The position numbers and the translations under genes are program-made. This document shows, in pieces, positions 1 through 11,603 of a stretch of DNA of 64,000 nt; position 1 is the first letter of the stretch, and the number at the start of each line of letters is the position of its first letter. The notes under the pieces were generated by a model that did not search any database, had not been told where the DNA came from, and saw only the letters and a program-made list of their open reading frames with translations. This DNA comes from Sarocladium kiliense (lineage: Eukaryota; Ascomycota; Sordariomycetes; Hypocreales; Sarocladiaceae), in NCBI GenBank assembly GCA_030734395.1, contig JAUZTG010000042.1:1116001-1180000 (forward strand), written 5' to 3'.

Positions 1-1
1 A

Positions 2-1731
2 TCGCAGAGTGCTCATCTCCTGGAACAGTCTCACTGGGAAGCTGAAGAGCAAGCCGGCCTTTTCAACTCCTCCGGCTGGCCTCGCCTCGAGTACACCAAG
101 TGCGAGAACGGCTTTGCTCAGGCCATCCCCGGGTCCGATGCTCACAAGTTCCGCTGTAAGAACGTCGATCTGTACGACTTCATCAACCACGCTACCCTCG
201 GCTCTCCCAACACCGACTACCGTGGCAAGTCTGGTAGCTCTTCTTGGGGTTGGACCGACCCCGACTCTGGTCGCGAGTTCGTCGTTTCCGGCATGTACGA
301 TGGTTGCGCCATGATCGAGATTCTTCCTGAGGGTCGCATGCTGCACCTTGGATATCTTCCCAAGTTCGCTCCTACTGCCGACCGTGCGTACTGGACCGAG
401 ATCCGCCCCTACAAGCACTACATGGTCATTGGTAGTGAGCTCGAGGGCAATGGCATCCAGATCTTCGACATGAAGAAGGTGAGCTAAGATGCCTCCTATT
501 GAAGTGTGTCGCTGACAAAGTTGAAAAGCTGCTTGACATCAAGCCCGAGAAGGCGCCTGTTCTGTTCGACAATAGCAAGGACCTAACTGGCCACTTCAAC
601 AGCTCTCTACCCCTTGGTCGTAGCCATAACGTTGTGGTTAACGAGGAGGCTCAGTACGGTGTGGCTGTTGGAGTCCAACCCCGTGATCAGGGGTGCATGG
701 GTGGACTGCACTTCTTCAGCCTGGAGGACCCGACCAACCCTATTGATCTCGGTTGCGATGGTCAGGACGGTTACGTCCACGATGTAAGCATTGCCATATG
801 AGCCCGACCTGATCCTGGACTGACAGTATGTAGGCGCAATGCCTGATCTACCGTGGACCTGATGAGAAGTACTTCGGCACCGATATCTGCTACGGCTACA
901 ACGAGGACACCCTTACCATGTGAGTCATCGACGTCGCAATGTTGCCGTGTGCATCCGCTGACCAGCCTCAGTTATGATGTTAGCGACAAGAAGAACTCCA
1001 AGATCATCTCTCGCACGACCTACGAGGGCGCCACCTTCACTCATCAAGGTTGGGTCAACGACCTTCAGTGGCAGGAGTGGCTTTTCATGGACGATGAGTA
1101 TGACGAGGATGAGCTTGCCGGCCCCGCTGCGGACGGTTACCCCGTAACTTACATCTGGGACATCCGCGACCTCGAGAACCCGAAGCAGACCGGTCTTTTC
1201 AAGGCCGTGAACCGCGGTATCGACCACAACCTCTACGTTGTCGGTGATCACATCTACCAGTCCAACTACGGCGCTGGCCTTCGTGTCTACGATATCTCGT
1301 CTGTCCCTGAGGATCCGACTGGTGACTCCGTTTGCGAGATTGCCTTCTTCGACATCTACCCCGAGGATGACCACTTGGAGGGTGGTGGCATTATCGCCTT
1401 CTCCGGCTCCTGGTCCTCCTACGCTATGTTCCCCTCCGGCTTCATCTTCATCAACACCATCGAGCGCGGCGGCTACCTCGTAAAGATGACCAAGACTGAG
1501 AAGTGCAAGCCCAAGAGCTGCAACGCCGACAACTGCTTGCGCGCTATGCGTGCGAGCCACATCAAGGGCCGCCTCGAGGAGAGCCAAGAGTTCTGCGGAG
1601 GATTCCTGGATGGCTGGGAGGCGAACGTCGAAGTTGTGCCCGAGTATGCGCAGGAGATGTGTGGTGAGAACACCATCTCAAGGGTCAGCTCGGCATGCTC
1701 GTGCTTGCCCACGGCAACTGCGGCTCCTTAG
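2..1731 (+). CDS. Choice-of-anchor B / LVIVD-repeat secreted protein (5' end missing)
   Basis: The gene runs in from the left edge, so its start and any signal peptide are missing. Four exons fit one frame: 2-478, 529-783, 834-919 and 972-1731, with introns of 50, 50 and 52 bp (479-528, 784-833, 920-971). The protein has beta-propeller-like repeats such as GNGIQIFDMKK, GLHFFSLEDP and GLRVYDISS. These match the LVIVD / choice-of-anchor B family, often annotated in fungi as regulatory P domain-containing protein. The last 75 or so residues form a separate cysteine-rich tail (CNADNCLRAMRA ... SSACSC) that resembles a module at the end of other fungal secreted proteins. The family has no defined enzymatic role; a cell-surface or secreted role is inferred. 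Family is fairly certain, function unknown. Confidence 0.8.
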
Positions 1732-2777
1732 ATGCGAGACCAGGTAGATAGAACGAATGAATGATGTTACGTTCCACAGATCAGTCTCACCCCCCTACGA
1801 TGAAGAGGCGGTGAGGCTCAATGGCTATCATAGAAGCCTCGTGAAAGTTTTTTTTTATCCCAGCCTCGGCCATCTGAGCTCGAGAGACGCGGGTCAGGTT
1901 CAAAGTGCACGACGCGTCAAAGAAACAAGATGCGGTGGCCAAGCTGCCCATACTCCCAGCCTCTCATCACCGTCCCGACGACCCGTGCAAAGCGGCCCAA
2001 AAGCAGCAACAGTGGTCGCCAAAACAGGCCGAAACAAGTCCCAAATTGGACAAAGCCAGGTCCATGCGTTGGCAACCGTGGATCCTCGCTATCAATATTA
2101 CCTTAGCAGAGGGATCTAGAGCCAATTGCGACGTGTCGTGGGAGCTCTGGGCTTGCAGCTTGGGGTGGCCGGGAGCTCCACCAGAGATGGCGGTCAGTCG
2201 GTCGTTGATTTCTGGCGCGAATAGCGGTGACCAGGGTTGAGAGGAAAGAAGATGAAGATGATGCACGAGCTCGAACGCGATGGCATGCAGGGCTCAGGGG
2301 TGAGAAGGCGGTGGGTGTTCTTGACGAGAACGTGTTTGATGCTCGCGAATCAAGTTCGAGATGATTGCGAGCGTGTGAGTAGATGGCTACCAGATTGGCA
2401 ATGGGAAGGTATCACGTGCCTCACCTTGTCACGGGATCAGCATGTAACAAGACAACGATGATATGCATTACCTTATTGAACCTTATTGAACACAGAACCT
2501 TCTCGTGTCCTCAGGAATCCATAACCCAATGAGGAAGAACTGGAAAGAAAAACACAAGCCTGAATAATCCATTCCGCACAAACCACTCAACGCGTCCACC
2601 CGCGACAGACGATACAAACGACGATCCCTTCTGCAACGCAGCGGGTCGGCCCTGCAGTAGCCCAGCCCCACTAAACTCCGTCCAGCCAACAGCACAAACA
2701 GCGCAGGCCACGCCACCGCACAATCCCCTCACCGCGAGTGTCGTGTAAGCCTTCACGTTCCATGCAACCGGAAAGCC
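1732..2777. other. Intergenic, promoter side of the metallothionein gene
   Basis: Only short open frames without family character on either strand. The last part is upstream sequence of the metallothionein gene and becomes pyrimidine-rich after the TATA box. Confidence 0.5.
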
Positions 2778-2784
2778 TATATAA
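2778..2784 (+). promoter_or_regulatory. TATA box of the metallothionein gene
   Basis: TATATAA lies 154 bp before the metallothionein start codon and is followed by a CT-rich leader. This is the usual layout of a strongly inducible fungal promoter. Seen in sequence; function inferred. Confidence 0.55.
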
Positions 2785-2931
2785 CGCCCTCCATCCTCCC
2801 GCCTCTTTCAGTTCTTCTTTTTCTCTTTTCTCTCCTCAAGTAGACATTTTGTCGAAACGAAAACGCTCACCCCAACGATTTTTAAACGACTTTTTAGGTT
2901 TTTACCTATCAAAACAATTACATCTAGCAAA

Positions 2932-3075
2932 ATGGCTGGCAACTGTGGATGCTCTAGCTCTGCTAACTGCAACTGTGGCTCAAGCTGTATGTTCTTCCCT
3001 TACTCTCTCCTTGACAAAAGATAGTTATCTGACATTCCGTGTCATTCAGGCTCTTGCACATCATGTGGTCACTAA
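2932..3075 (+). CDS. Copper metallothionein, 26 residues
   Basis: Two exons, 2932-2986 and 3050-3075, are joined by a 63-bp intron (donor GTATGT, branch CTGAC, acceptor TTCAG) that splits the codon of Cys19. The product is 26 residues with seven cysteines at positions 5, 7, 13, 15, 19, 21 and 24, in the pattern C-x-C-x5-C-x-C-x3-C-x-C-x2-C. As I recall it, this is the spacing of Neurospora crassa copper metallothionein, also a very short Gly/Ser/Asn-rich peptide with one intron. It should chelate Cu(I) in the cytosol and buffer excess copper. A TATA box and a CT-rich leader upstream fit strong metal-induced expression. The gene is too short for ordinary ORF callers. Alternative: a chance Cys-rich peptide, unlikely given seven correctly spaced cysteines across a splice junction. 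Confidence 0.92.
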
Positions 3076-3770
3076 TATCGACCCATGACTATTTTCTTTG
3101 TTAAACAACTCTACCCACGACACCCCTCTACCAACACCCGAGGTTGAATGACGCCTCGGATCACGACCTCCCTCAACGAAAGCTCATGAACCACCCAAAG
3201 ATACCCAAAAATCTCAACATGAAATGAAAAACATGATCACGGAACTATACTCAGCATGCACGACTTCTTTGCTCGACGACATGCCAACTCACGGCTTTTC
3301 TGAACAACTTTTGGTTCGCTCTTTCTGAGGACTGTTGTCTCTGCTCGACTTATTGGACGCAATGAGGCTGAGGGTGCCACGTTTCTTGGGCAAGCGTACT
3401 GGGAAGGAATGGAGTTTCTGGATGATATGACGGAGGGACCACGGAGGATCGCAAGCATGCTAGTCTATCATTGAATACATCTCTTTTGTCATTATACTTT
3501 GTCGTGTCTCGCCCGACCGGCTGCCTGCCATCTCGACAAGCATCGGATTTCCTGTCCTTCGCGCAGCTCTGTCTGCCATTTTCTGCGGGGTTGTCACTAG
3601 CCTCCAGGCTTGATGATGCTATATGCATGGATCTTAACGGACGTCTGTCAAATGTAGTGATCTGACCACATCGGCTTACAGGTAGGCAGGAATGCGTGTG
3701 AATTTTGCCACAAGGGTCTTGCTTCTAAAAAGATTGCTCAAGCCTGACTCTCCTTGATGGTCGGCAAAGG
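3076..3770. other. Intergenic, nothing recognised
   Basis: Holds the 3' flank of the metallothionein gene and the 3' flank of the arylsulfotransferase-like gene. Short frames on both strands show no domain, signal peptide or repeat. Confidence 0.5.
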
Positions 3771-5595
3771 CTAGTATCTATATCCAGAAACGCCTCTTCT
3801 CGCCAATGCAATGTAAGTCCTTCTCAACGCGGTTCGGGAGAACCACAACGAGCCACCCAATCCCAGCGCTGCAACGAACGACATCCCAAACAACGCCATC
3901 GGTTCCGGTAACATCCACTTCTTCGAGCCAGGAAGAACGTCCGTCACCGTTTCCTCATCTCGCCTCACTGGTAACGAGACCTCAAAGAGTCCACCGTCTT
4001 TGTCCAACGCAGCAACACGCAAAAAGAGGTTTGCATCTGCTGGGACTTCAATCCGCGTCTCGAAACCCTGCTTCTTGACCGACTGATGGTCTACAAAGTC
4101 ATCCCCTTCAGCGCTTGGTCCGCTCTGCAGCTTCCATTTCACAACCTCCGTCGCACCATTCCAGCTGACGTAGAGTGCTTCTTCACTGGCCCGCATAGCC
4201 GTGTCGGGACGGGTCTTTGGCATTCCCACCCAATGAGACTTGAAAGTTCGATAGCTTTTCACCCACCCAAAGTTGGCGAACCATACTGGCGAGATATGTG
4301 TCTCACAGAGAACTTCGCCATCTGCGGAAAACTCGGTCCATGCTGCAGTATGGCCCCAACCCACGAGGATATTGCCGCTTGGAAGCGTCTGCATGGAGCC
4401 CTGGGACGGAGTTGATAACTTCAAAGGTGAGATATACTCTTTAGAGAGTTTGACGGTGCGTGCTTCGACATCGATGTCAAGCAGCAAACCACGGCTGTAC
4501 TCCGCCGTTTGAACGATGTTGGTGGCTTCGTTGTCAAAGAGTGTGAGCTGTGTCCCATTCTCTGACTCGATCCATGTCACATGGTGATTCCAGGTGAAGT
4601 TGGTGGCTGCACCGTCGGAAAGGTCCTCAAAGTCATTGCTCTCCCCACCCAGTTGCCATTTCACGGCACCTGTCTTTCCATCAACGCAAATAATATTGAA
4701 GTAGCGTCCCGAGATTATGAAATCCCCTTCGCGGGTCTTATCAATTGTGTTAATGTGAAAAAGTCAAACGCCGATTTCTTACTGCCACCTCGGCCAAGCA
4801 TGGGCTGATGACTTTCGTGGATCGGAAAGTGTTCAGATGCACGCCACTCGAATAAGAGCTCATCTGTTGCAATATCAATCTCCTGAAACATGCTGTCGAG
4901 CAGCCAGCCATTGGATGGTCCACCGTGGCGCGAAAGATTGGCCACTGGATCGTAAATAGTAACGAGGGCAGAGCCGTGCTCGGTGATGCGGAACTCATGG
5001 AAATCGCCCAGCTGACGTCCAGCAGGCGTTATTTCCTTGAATACTTCATAGTGCTTGTCCAGCTACTCACAAGGTCAGTGATGGTTCCGATATGATGCGA
5101 CAGCGCTTGAGTATTCAAGAAACCAACCATAATGAAGGTGCCTAGGCCAAAGTCGCCATCAGAACTTCCATCTCCAGTCCAGAAGGTGATGTAGTCCTCG
5201 TCTTCATCACGCTGGACCGTCACATCCATGGCCTGGTCCCACCGTGTGTCGAGCCATATCAGAGATCCATCGTTCTCGATCATGACAGGTCCAGGTCTCG
5301 GGACATATCTGCCTCTTGGCCCAAGAGGGATGTAGCCGTCTTCTTTATTCCGACAACGATCATCCGTCTGGAGTAGATTCGGCCATAGAGACTCGGCTCC
5401 GAACGATTCGTAGCTTTGACATGGGAAGGGACCGTAAAGTCCCCAGTCATACCAGTACGAGGCTGCAATGTGTGGCAGGGGACCAGCATGTTTGAATGTC
5501 GAGGCTGAGCGTTGAGCGATCGTTTCACTGGCGACTCTGATCTCCTGGCTCCACTGAACAACCAGCAAAGCCAGTAATGAAGCGATCAACCGCAT
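3771..5595 (-). CDS. Arylsulfotransferase-like (Arylsulfotran_2) membrane protein with a frame problem
   Basis: The start at 5595 opens with a signal peptide (MRLIASLLALLVVQWS). Exon 1 is 5128-5595; a 65-bp intron (5063-5127) joins it in frame to LDKHYEVFKE. The sequence then follows the fungal arylsulfotransferase/ASST propeller family: GDFHEF, then GWLLDSMFQEID, DELLFEWRASEH, FHINTIDK and GDFIISGR, then SGSMQTLPSGN-type segments. A single transmembrane helix lies near the C-terminus (about MALFGMSFVAALGLGGSLWF). The conserved HINTIDK block is one base out of frame at an A5 run (4758-4762; T5 on the coding strand). Either this is a frameshift (sequence error or pseudogene), or a phase-compatible 56-bp intron (4727-4782, donor GTAAGA) removes it, giving 567 residues. 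Substrate unknown. Family confident; intactness not. Confidence 0.75.
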
Positions 5596-6115
5596 TTGCA
5601 GGACCTTGTCGACGAAACACCACCCAGCGACGACTTCAGGTTCGCCAAGGCAATAAGGGCTGCACACCCAAGGCACTGCTAGTGCTGCCTCTCGCCGTCC
5701 TCAACAGTGCCAACATCACCAATCTTTCATAGCTTATCTCGGCTCTCTTTTACCGCTGTGTTCGACACCATGATGGAATGTTCCAATCGGTGGTATTGGC
5801 GCAGCCGGCCTCTAGTGGTCCCATCAACACAGGATCACTTGTCAAAGGTGCCAAAGTCACTCGTAAACAGCAATCATCATCTGCGCGAGTTCTGCGAAGG
5901 ATTGCGCAAGTTGCAATCTCCGGCAAAAGTCAAGCCCAGCAGAATGGGCCTCGAATCTTCTCACACAGGGCGCGGAAAGCTCAATTTGGTGCACCGTCGG
6001 TCGATTGTGCTAGCATGGATACAAAAAGAAGACTACTCCCGACCCTGGTAGAGGCGAGCGACGACCTTTTCGCCATGTCGCTGCTTTCGACACCAAGCCC
6101 ACAGCCAGTCCAGCT
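5596..6115. other. Intergenic between arylsulfotransferase-like and tyrosinase genes
   Basis: Upstream region of the arylsulfotransferase-like gene and 3' flank of tyrosinase. No gene seen. Confidence 0.5.
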
Positions 6116-7301
6116 CTAATCATCCCGGAAATCCACGTACTCGAAACACAGTAGACCACGAATGTCCATCACATCACCAATCGTCACATCAGGGACAACA
6201 TCATACATCTGGATAACATGGTTCAGTGTGGTTGTGCTTCCTGGGTCACCTTGAATCTCAGGGACGCTAGGTCGAGTTCCGTCAGCAAGTTTGCAGCGTA
6301 CCTTCGGGAAGTTCAACTTACGGTACATCATCAGGACGGTTTCCGAACAGCCCGTTGGCCAGGGCAGGGTTCATCGTGTTGCTGCCGCCCATCGCGGTGA
6401 GGCGCTCATCGAGGTCGAGAGCCTGCCAGTCCCACCAGAGTTTGTCCAGCCACGTGTGGTGCATGTAGAAGAGCGGATCACCAGGGCTCGAGATGGGGTT
6501 CATCATCTGCTCGCCTACACCTCCGTGGCCAGCGCCATGAGGAGATCCTTCGATGCAGTTCCACACCTGAGTGTAGGAAGTAGCCTCCATGCAGGCATCG
6601 ACGTTCTCCTGGGCGGCACCGCGGCTGGAAAAGTCGTTGAGACGACGGTTGATGCAGTGCCTATTGATCTCATAGCCAGGACCAAGGTTGTTCATATAGC
6701 CTGCAAATGGACCATCGGTGATGCAGCGCTCGGTGCCGGTACCGTCACCCCCGAAGCCGAACTCAGCATCAAAGATTTCAGATGCGGTGAAGTTGCCAGC
6801 GTCAACAGACTCCTCCCAGTATCTATGGCCCAATTAGTGATTGAGTCGGATGCATTCGAAGAGCAGCTCAATTTCTCACGGCTGGCCGCCAGTGTAGCCA
6901 CAGACAGTCTCAAGCTTGTACTCATGCGCCCACATGAAGTAACGGTGGAAAGGCAGGAAGGCACCGACGAAGTGAGCCACCTGCGCGATGTTGACATGGA
7001 TGCTTTGCAGCTCATCAAAGACCGTCTCGGCGCCTCGCATGTCGAGCTCTGCCGGTGTGTTCATAAGACACACCTCAGCATCGAGGTACGCCTTCTTCTC
7101 CTCATTGGTCATCTTATGCCTATCCTCGTTCCTGGTCAGTCTGGATGTTCATACGAACAAGTTTTCATACGAAAGGGGTCTGCCTCACCATGCCTTGCGC
7201 TGCTTGGGGTTGGTGCATTCCTGGCGCTTAAGAAGTCCGCCATGGGGAGCCGCAAGCACCGAGGTTGCAGCGAGTGCGAAGAGGAAAGCGCGAGATGCCA
7301 T
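6116..7301 (-). CDS. Secreted tyrosinase (type-3 copper monooxygenase), short form
   Basis: Four exons, 7189-7301, 6880-7119, 6322-6822 and 6116-6266, keep frame across introns of 69, 57 and 55 bp and give 334 residues. An N-terminal signal peptide (MASRAFLFALAATSVLAAP) is followed by a possible LLKR processing site. The CuA region shows IHVNIAQVAHFVGAF then FHRYF, and CGYTGGQPYWEES follows, the usual tyrosinase sequence after CuA. The CuB region shows PHGAGHGGVG and GDPLFYMHHTWLDKLWWDWQ. These supply the histidines for the two coppers. Tyrosinases hydroxylate monophenols and oxidise o-diphenols to quinones, in pigment or phenol metabolism. The length matches short secreted ascomycete tyrosinases and lacks the long C-terminal cap of mushroom enzymes. 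A TATA box lies 113 bp upstream. Confidence 0.93.
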
Positions 7302-7413
7302 CCTGTCGAGAAGTATTGCAGGCTGCTCGTCACGCTACGAGGCTAGGGGTGTACAAGGTTGATGGGTTGTGTCTTTTGATTTCGTCAACGGTTTCGATAC
7401 TGTTGCCCAGCCC

Positions 7414-7421
7414 TATATATA
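7414..7421 (-). promoter_or_regulatory. TATA box of the tyrosinase gene
   Basis: TATATATA lies 113 bp upstream of the tyrosinase start on the minus strand. Seen in sequence; role inferred from position. Confidence 0.5.
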
Positions 7422-9625
7422 CGCTCCCGTGGCTCTTCGTTGATCTTCAATGCCGGCTTGTCACCCCCCCTGGTTCAGCGCGCCTACATCAGCCAACTCC
7501 CGTTGATGACATCCGGTCTGCATCCCGTCTCGAAGTCAGACAACCGCCGAGCCGCGCAAGATCCCAGGTTGTGATCGACAGGGCAACCGGTCAAGTCTAT
7601 AACAGACCCCCCTTTCTTCATGGACTTCAACCAGGTGGAGGGGATGGGGGTAAGTCAAAAGGTCGGATGAAAGCCAGGCTCGACCAATGACGGGACGAAG
7701 CGGCTCTGGGTCTACCACGTTTGGACATCTTGAACTTGCAAAGGTACGCTATGAGACGCATGCAGATTGATTAGCCTGATGATGTGAGAAGGCGCAGATA
7801 CTATAACTCTGCTCCCTTGTTCCTTCTTGGATGTCAGCTCCTGGCCGCCCACTGTTCGGACGTGAAGGGGGGGGGCGGTGTGTTTGACGCCGGATGGACG
7901 GTCGGTACTTGACATTTCAAAAGACGTGTCCTGGTTCTCCCTAAGTCTGGCACTTGAAGAAGAAGATCGAATTCCGTTCCAGATGCAAATTGCTCTTTTA
8001 ATCAGAGAACGACCTCCTGTAATCAACTGGAGGTGGATATCGCGGTACTTGGGTGCCGTTCCAGGTAAGGGAGGAGGCTGCATAGAGCACATGCTATAGC
8101 CGAACAACTGCCCATCTCCCGTCCCAACATGATTGCATGGGGCTCAGAACTCGGCTGTTTGTTCTTGGATCTTTCTGGACTCGCAGCATTGTTCGAGAAC
8201 GGCCCCGATCGTGTTTCTTAGATCGACGACAGGGGGGCCGCTTCCCCAGAATCTTTATCTACGTTAAGACATCGATTATTGACTTCAACCAAAGTATGCC
8301 TTGCCCCAGCACATATTGAGCTGTTCAGCCAGCTGGATTCTGCACCAGTAAAACGGCTTCGAAAGCACAACGCATGGGTTTGGGGCCGAACGCTCCTCCC
8401 GAAGTGGCGTTGCATTCAGACAAGAGACGCAATTTAGGCGGCTGAAATGGGCACCGCTTCTGAAAGAAGGGTCACTCTCCCCGGTCGGTTTCGCAGCGCT
8501 CTTCCTGGGACAGGACAGAGCATGGGCTGCAAAAAAAAGAAAGTGGCTCGCGAAAGTAAGGTAAAAAGTAACCTCAATATATTGCATACATAAGCCATCC
8601 CCGCGGGTCATCTAAAGTGAAAGTGGCCGGCCCTCTCTTTGACTGCAGATCACCCTACGGATTCAGAACAACGACGGACGTCCCGTCTTCTTCCTCTTTC
8701 TTGGTCCATGGGAGTGAACTGGGTGAGTGAGACGCAGAAGGGAGTTTGCCTGGTACCGGGAACTTCCTCTCGACTCTTGTTCTCACTTGCATGGTGGCCC
8801 CCTCATGGCTCAGGCTGTTTTCTGACCACCGGCGCCGAGCCTTTTCCCGATGAGAATTCACGATTTTCTACAACGTTCCTTTTGCCTTGTCCGAGTGTAA
8901 ATGTGGCTGACCCTTTTCCGGCCCGCGGTCCCCATCCGGCAGCTGCGAAGCCGGGTGGCTTTCTGTATCTGCAGTGAGATGCAGCGATGAACCGTGCCGA
9001 TGAGCCTGCTGTCTCTGCTCACTACCGTACCTTTCTTTCCCTCGTCTTGGCGGTGTACACATCTAGATAGTGAGAAGTTGTGGCTTGAGACTTTGGCAGG
9101 CCCTCCTGGAGGTGATGCTTAAAATAGAGGGCAAATGGCCGCGGGCGCTACCCGTGCTTCTCGGTGTCTCAATCCTGTCGGCTAACTGTGCCTTACATGC
9201 AGAACCATCAGTCCATTCCTGATATGCATACATGCGTGTGCATGCCCAATGGTCAACGCTTATAGCGGCTTGAGACTGTGGTGGTCAGCCAAGGGCACAT
9301 TGCCGTTGATGGAGCATACTGTACGCCGCGTAACCCATTGATGAAAAGGCAGCGAGATGATATACAGAAAGAACTTGGTCTTGATTTAGCCTGTGCCGAC
9401 TTCCGGGCTCGTCCGGCGCATGACAAGTGTTCGTATTTGCCCTCTTTTCCTCCGAAGGCATCGCCCGTATGTTACTACTACAGTTTATACAATCGTACAC
9501 ACAACACTACCTAACCGCGGCTGAGACCACTCAGCTACAGCTGGTTATCAAAATCTTGGCTGCGACTGGCAGTCAAACTTCTCATACCATCTTACTTCTT
9601 TCTCCCATCCTACACACTTCTGCCA
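7422..9625. other. 2.2-kb gap, no gene recognised
   Basis: Short frames on both strands lack domains, signal peptides with plausible continuation, or convincing splice partners. A lineage-specific small gene or long UTR cannot be excluded. Confidence 0.45.
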
Positions 9626-10716
9626 TCATCTCTTGCCCAGCAGCCACACCTTCTCTCTGTGGCTTGCCAAGTCTCCGTAGCCGGTGACAGGCAGTTCACG
9701 CTTCTTGAGCTCCTCCTCAATCACCTTCCAGCGACCGACGGCCTTCTCGCGGTCAATGGGTGTGATGCGACGGCTGTGAATCTTCAGATTGGGAGGCAGG
9801 GACTGTGCGTCGGCTTGAAGAGTCTGGTAGAGCTTCTTGGGCTTGGGCGCAACAGATGCGAAGGTCGCGATATCGCGAACGGTGTTGGCAGCGGCGAGTT
9901 TGGCGTCTGGCAGGAGGCTGCCAGTGAGTTGGTAGAGGCGCTTGCGGATCTGGAAGCAAGATAGCGTTAGCTCAAAATTGTCCTGAAGGCTGAAGGTTAC
10001 AGCGCGGTTTTACATACCACAAACTTGGTCTCATCATTCAGTGTGAGGGACATCCAATCTGTGCCCCATGCCCTGACAGCAGCCTCAGCCTCCTCCAAAG
10101 TGGGCAAGACTGCTGTGCTGCTCTGCTCAGGGGTCTCTGCTGCCGACAGACTCGCCGCGACAGCTGCGCTGTCGTTGGCGGTCAATTCACCCTTCAAGAC
10201 TCTCTCCAAGTCTTCTTTTCCGCCTACTGCCCACCTCTTGAACTTCAGGGCCTCATACTGCCCCGTCTGCTGAAGTGCCTGAACCTCAATAACGGCCCGC
10301 TTAAGCATGACCTTGACAAGATTTGGATCTGTAATCTTTTGCCTTGCACCGATGCTGAACCCTGAAAATTGGCTCTCAGGACCCCAGTTTCCTGGCTGGT
10401 GCCACCACGACTTCATCTGTGGGAGTGGTTCGAGGTCGGCCATGGATGTGGCAGGTGTGTAGGTCGGGTCTGCGGCTGCGATCTCAGCCTCAGTATCGGC
10501 AGTTGTCTGTTTCGGGGGTAGTCGAAGGCGTGTTGCCCGCTCAGAGGCAGTTTCGATATATGCTGCCTCATCTTGGACGATGGGAGGCTCTTCAGCGCGG
10601 ACGGATGGTGTGGAGGAGAGTGAGCGGGTGGCAGGGAAAGGGCTTCGGCAATAGGAAACAGGGCTGGCGGTCGGTCGCAGAGACGCGAGTCTCCGGACCC
10701 TGCTTATTCTCGTCAT
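9626..10716 (-). CDS. Mitochondrial large ribosomal subunit protein mL50
   Basis: Two exons, 10018-10716 and 9626-9949, are joined by a 68-bp intron with donor GTATGT and acceptor TTCCAG, giving 341 residues. The N-terminus is rich in Arg and Ser without acids (MTRISRVRRLASLRPTASPV), a typical mitochondrial presequence. The C-terminal exon carries IRKRLYQLTGSLLPDAKLAA followed by NTVRDIATF. This resembles the core of the mL50 family (Ribosomal_L50), which has L-x3-L-x2-L-G-x3-P-x-S/D-x-L. It would be a structural part of the mitochondrial 54S large subunit. The distance to the divergent gene at 11081 is 364 bp. Family assignment rests on a short conserved block; another mitochondrial ribosomal protein is the main alternative. 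Confidence 0.72.
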
Positions 10717-11080
10717 CGTGATTGAATGTGTGGCGTCTCGTTCTCAGTTGTGAACAGCACGGCAAGCCGAAAGCAACAAGTCGCGGAAGACGAGGTCACG
10801 GAAGTCAAGACGGAGCTTTTTTCGTGGCAGTCGCTCAGGGACCCAAGCGGCCAATCAGGGGCGGGTGATCCACCACAGTAGCCAGCCCGCCAGAAGCCGA
10901 ACACCAGCTCCGTCCATGCACCCAGGTCTCCTCCACCCTGAGCCATAGTCTGACTTGCTCGTATCCTCAATTGACCGCCAGACCAAGGTGCCTTCGTTTC
11001 TGTCCTGACACTCTCCAGACGCATCTGAGGATCTCTCCCTCGCTCTCATTTAGCTTGCGTGTGTCTCAGAAGCCGATGTT
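10717..11080. promoter_or_regulatory. Shared upstream region of two divergent genes
   Basis: 364 bp between the mL50 start (minus) and the cysteine-rich membrane protein start (plus). No TATA box seen; it must hold both promoters. Confidence 0.45.
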
Positions 11081-11603
11081 ATGGCGCGGATCGCCTTCTT
11101 GCTCCTAGCAATCGTCAGCGTGCTCGTTACGCTAGTATCAGCCTGTACGTCCTATCTCCCGTCCCCTGTCTACTCTGCTCGATGCCTTTACTGACTTGAG
11201 CGTTCTTACAGCTGCTCCTGTCTTCTGCAAATGCACCTGCAATAAAAATAGTACCATCATTCCCCTCGATCCAAACGCGGCCGACGCCCCTAGCACTCTC
11301 GCCTTCCTCCTCCCACGCGACCACGATGGCCTCACCCCGAAAGCCCCGGGTGCTACGACATGCTCTCAGTGCACCAAAGCCTTTTGCCTTGGTCAAGAGC
11401 TAGACATATGCAAGGACGCTGAGGAAGAAGATGTTGTCACCCTCTGCTTCAAGCGCGACAGCATCAAAGACAGGATAATTGTCTGGGCCTTTACCGTTGG
11501 CACCGTGGGATTGCTTGGATGGGCCCTATTCAAGCGCTTCAAACAGTGGCGAGAAGAACGAAGGGACGCAGCCTATGCGCCGATGCCGGTTGGCGGGCGT
11601 TGA
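11081..11603 (+). CDS. Small cysteine-rich single-pass membrane protein, possibly Psg1-like
   Basis: Exon 1 (11081-11144) encodes a signal peptide (MARIAFLLLAIVSVLVTLVSA). A 67-bp intron (11145-11211) leads to exon 2 (11212-11603); the product is 151 residues. The lumenal part begins APVFCKCTCNKNSTIIPL and continues with CSQCTKAFCL and a third cysteine group around ICKDAEEEDVVTLCF. One transmembrane helix follows (IIVWAFTVGTVGLLGWALF), then a short basic cytosolic tail. The F-C-K-C-T-C ... NSTIIPL start is widely conserved in ascomycetes. I associate it with yeast YKL077W/Psg1, which stabilises the plasma-membrane ATPase Pma1 in the Golgi, but that link is from memory and tentative. The type I membrane topology is well supported; the function is not. 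Confidence 0.7.

Noticed and set aside
925..1587. 220-codon minus-strand frame
   Set aside because: Antisense shadow of the GC-rich third codon positions of the choice-of-anchor-B gene; no family character.
5063..5121. Alternative intron in the arylsulfotransferase-like gene from the GTGAGT at about 5070
   Set aside because: It would remove the conserved LDKHYEVFKEITPAGRQ; the 65-bp intron 5063-5127 keeps it in frame.
6291..7346. 351-codon plus-strand frame over tyrosinase
   Set aside because: It lies opposite well-supported tyrosinase exons and runs through their introns; the composition is that of a mirror frame.
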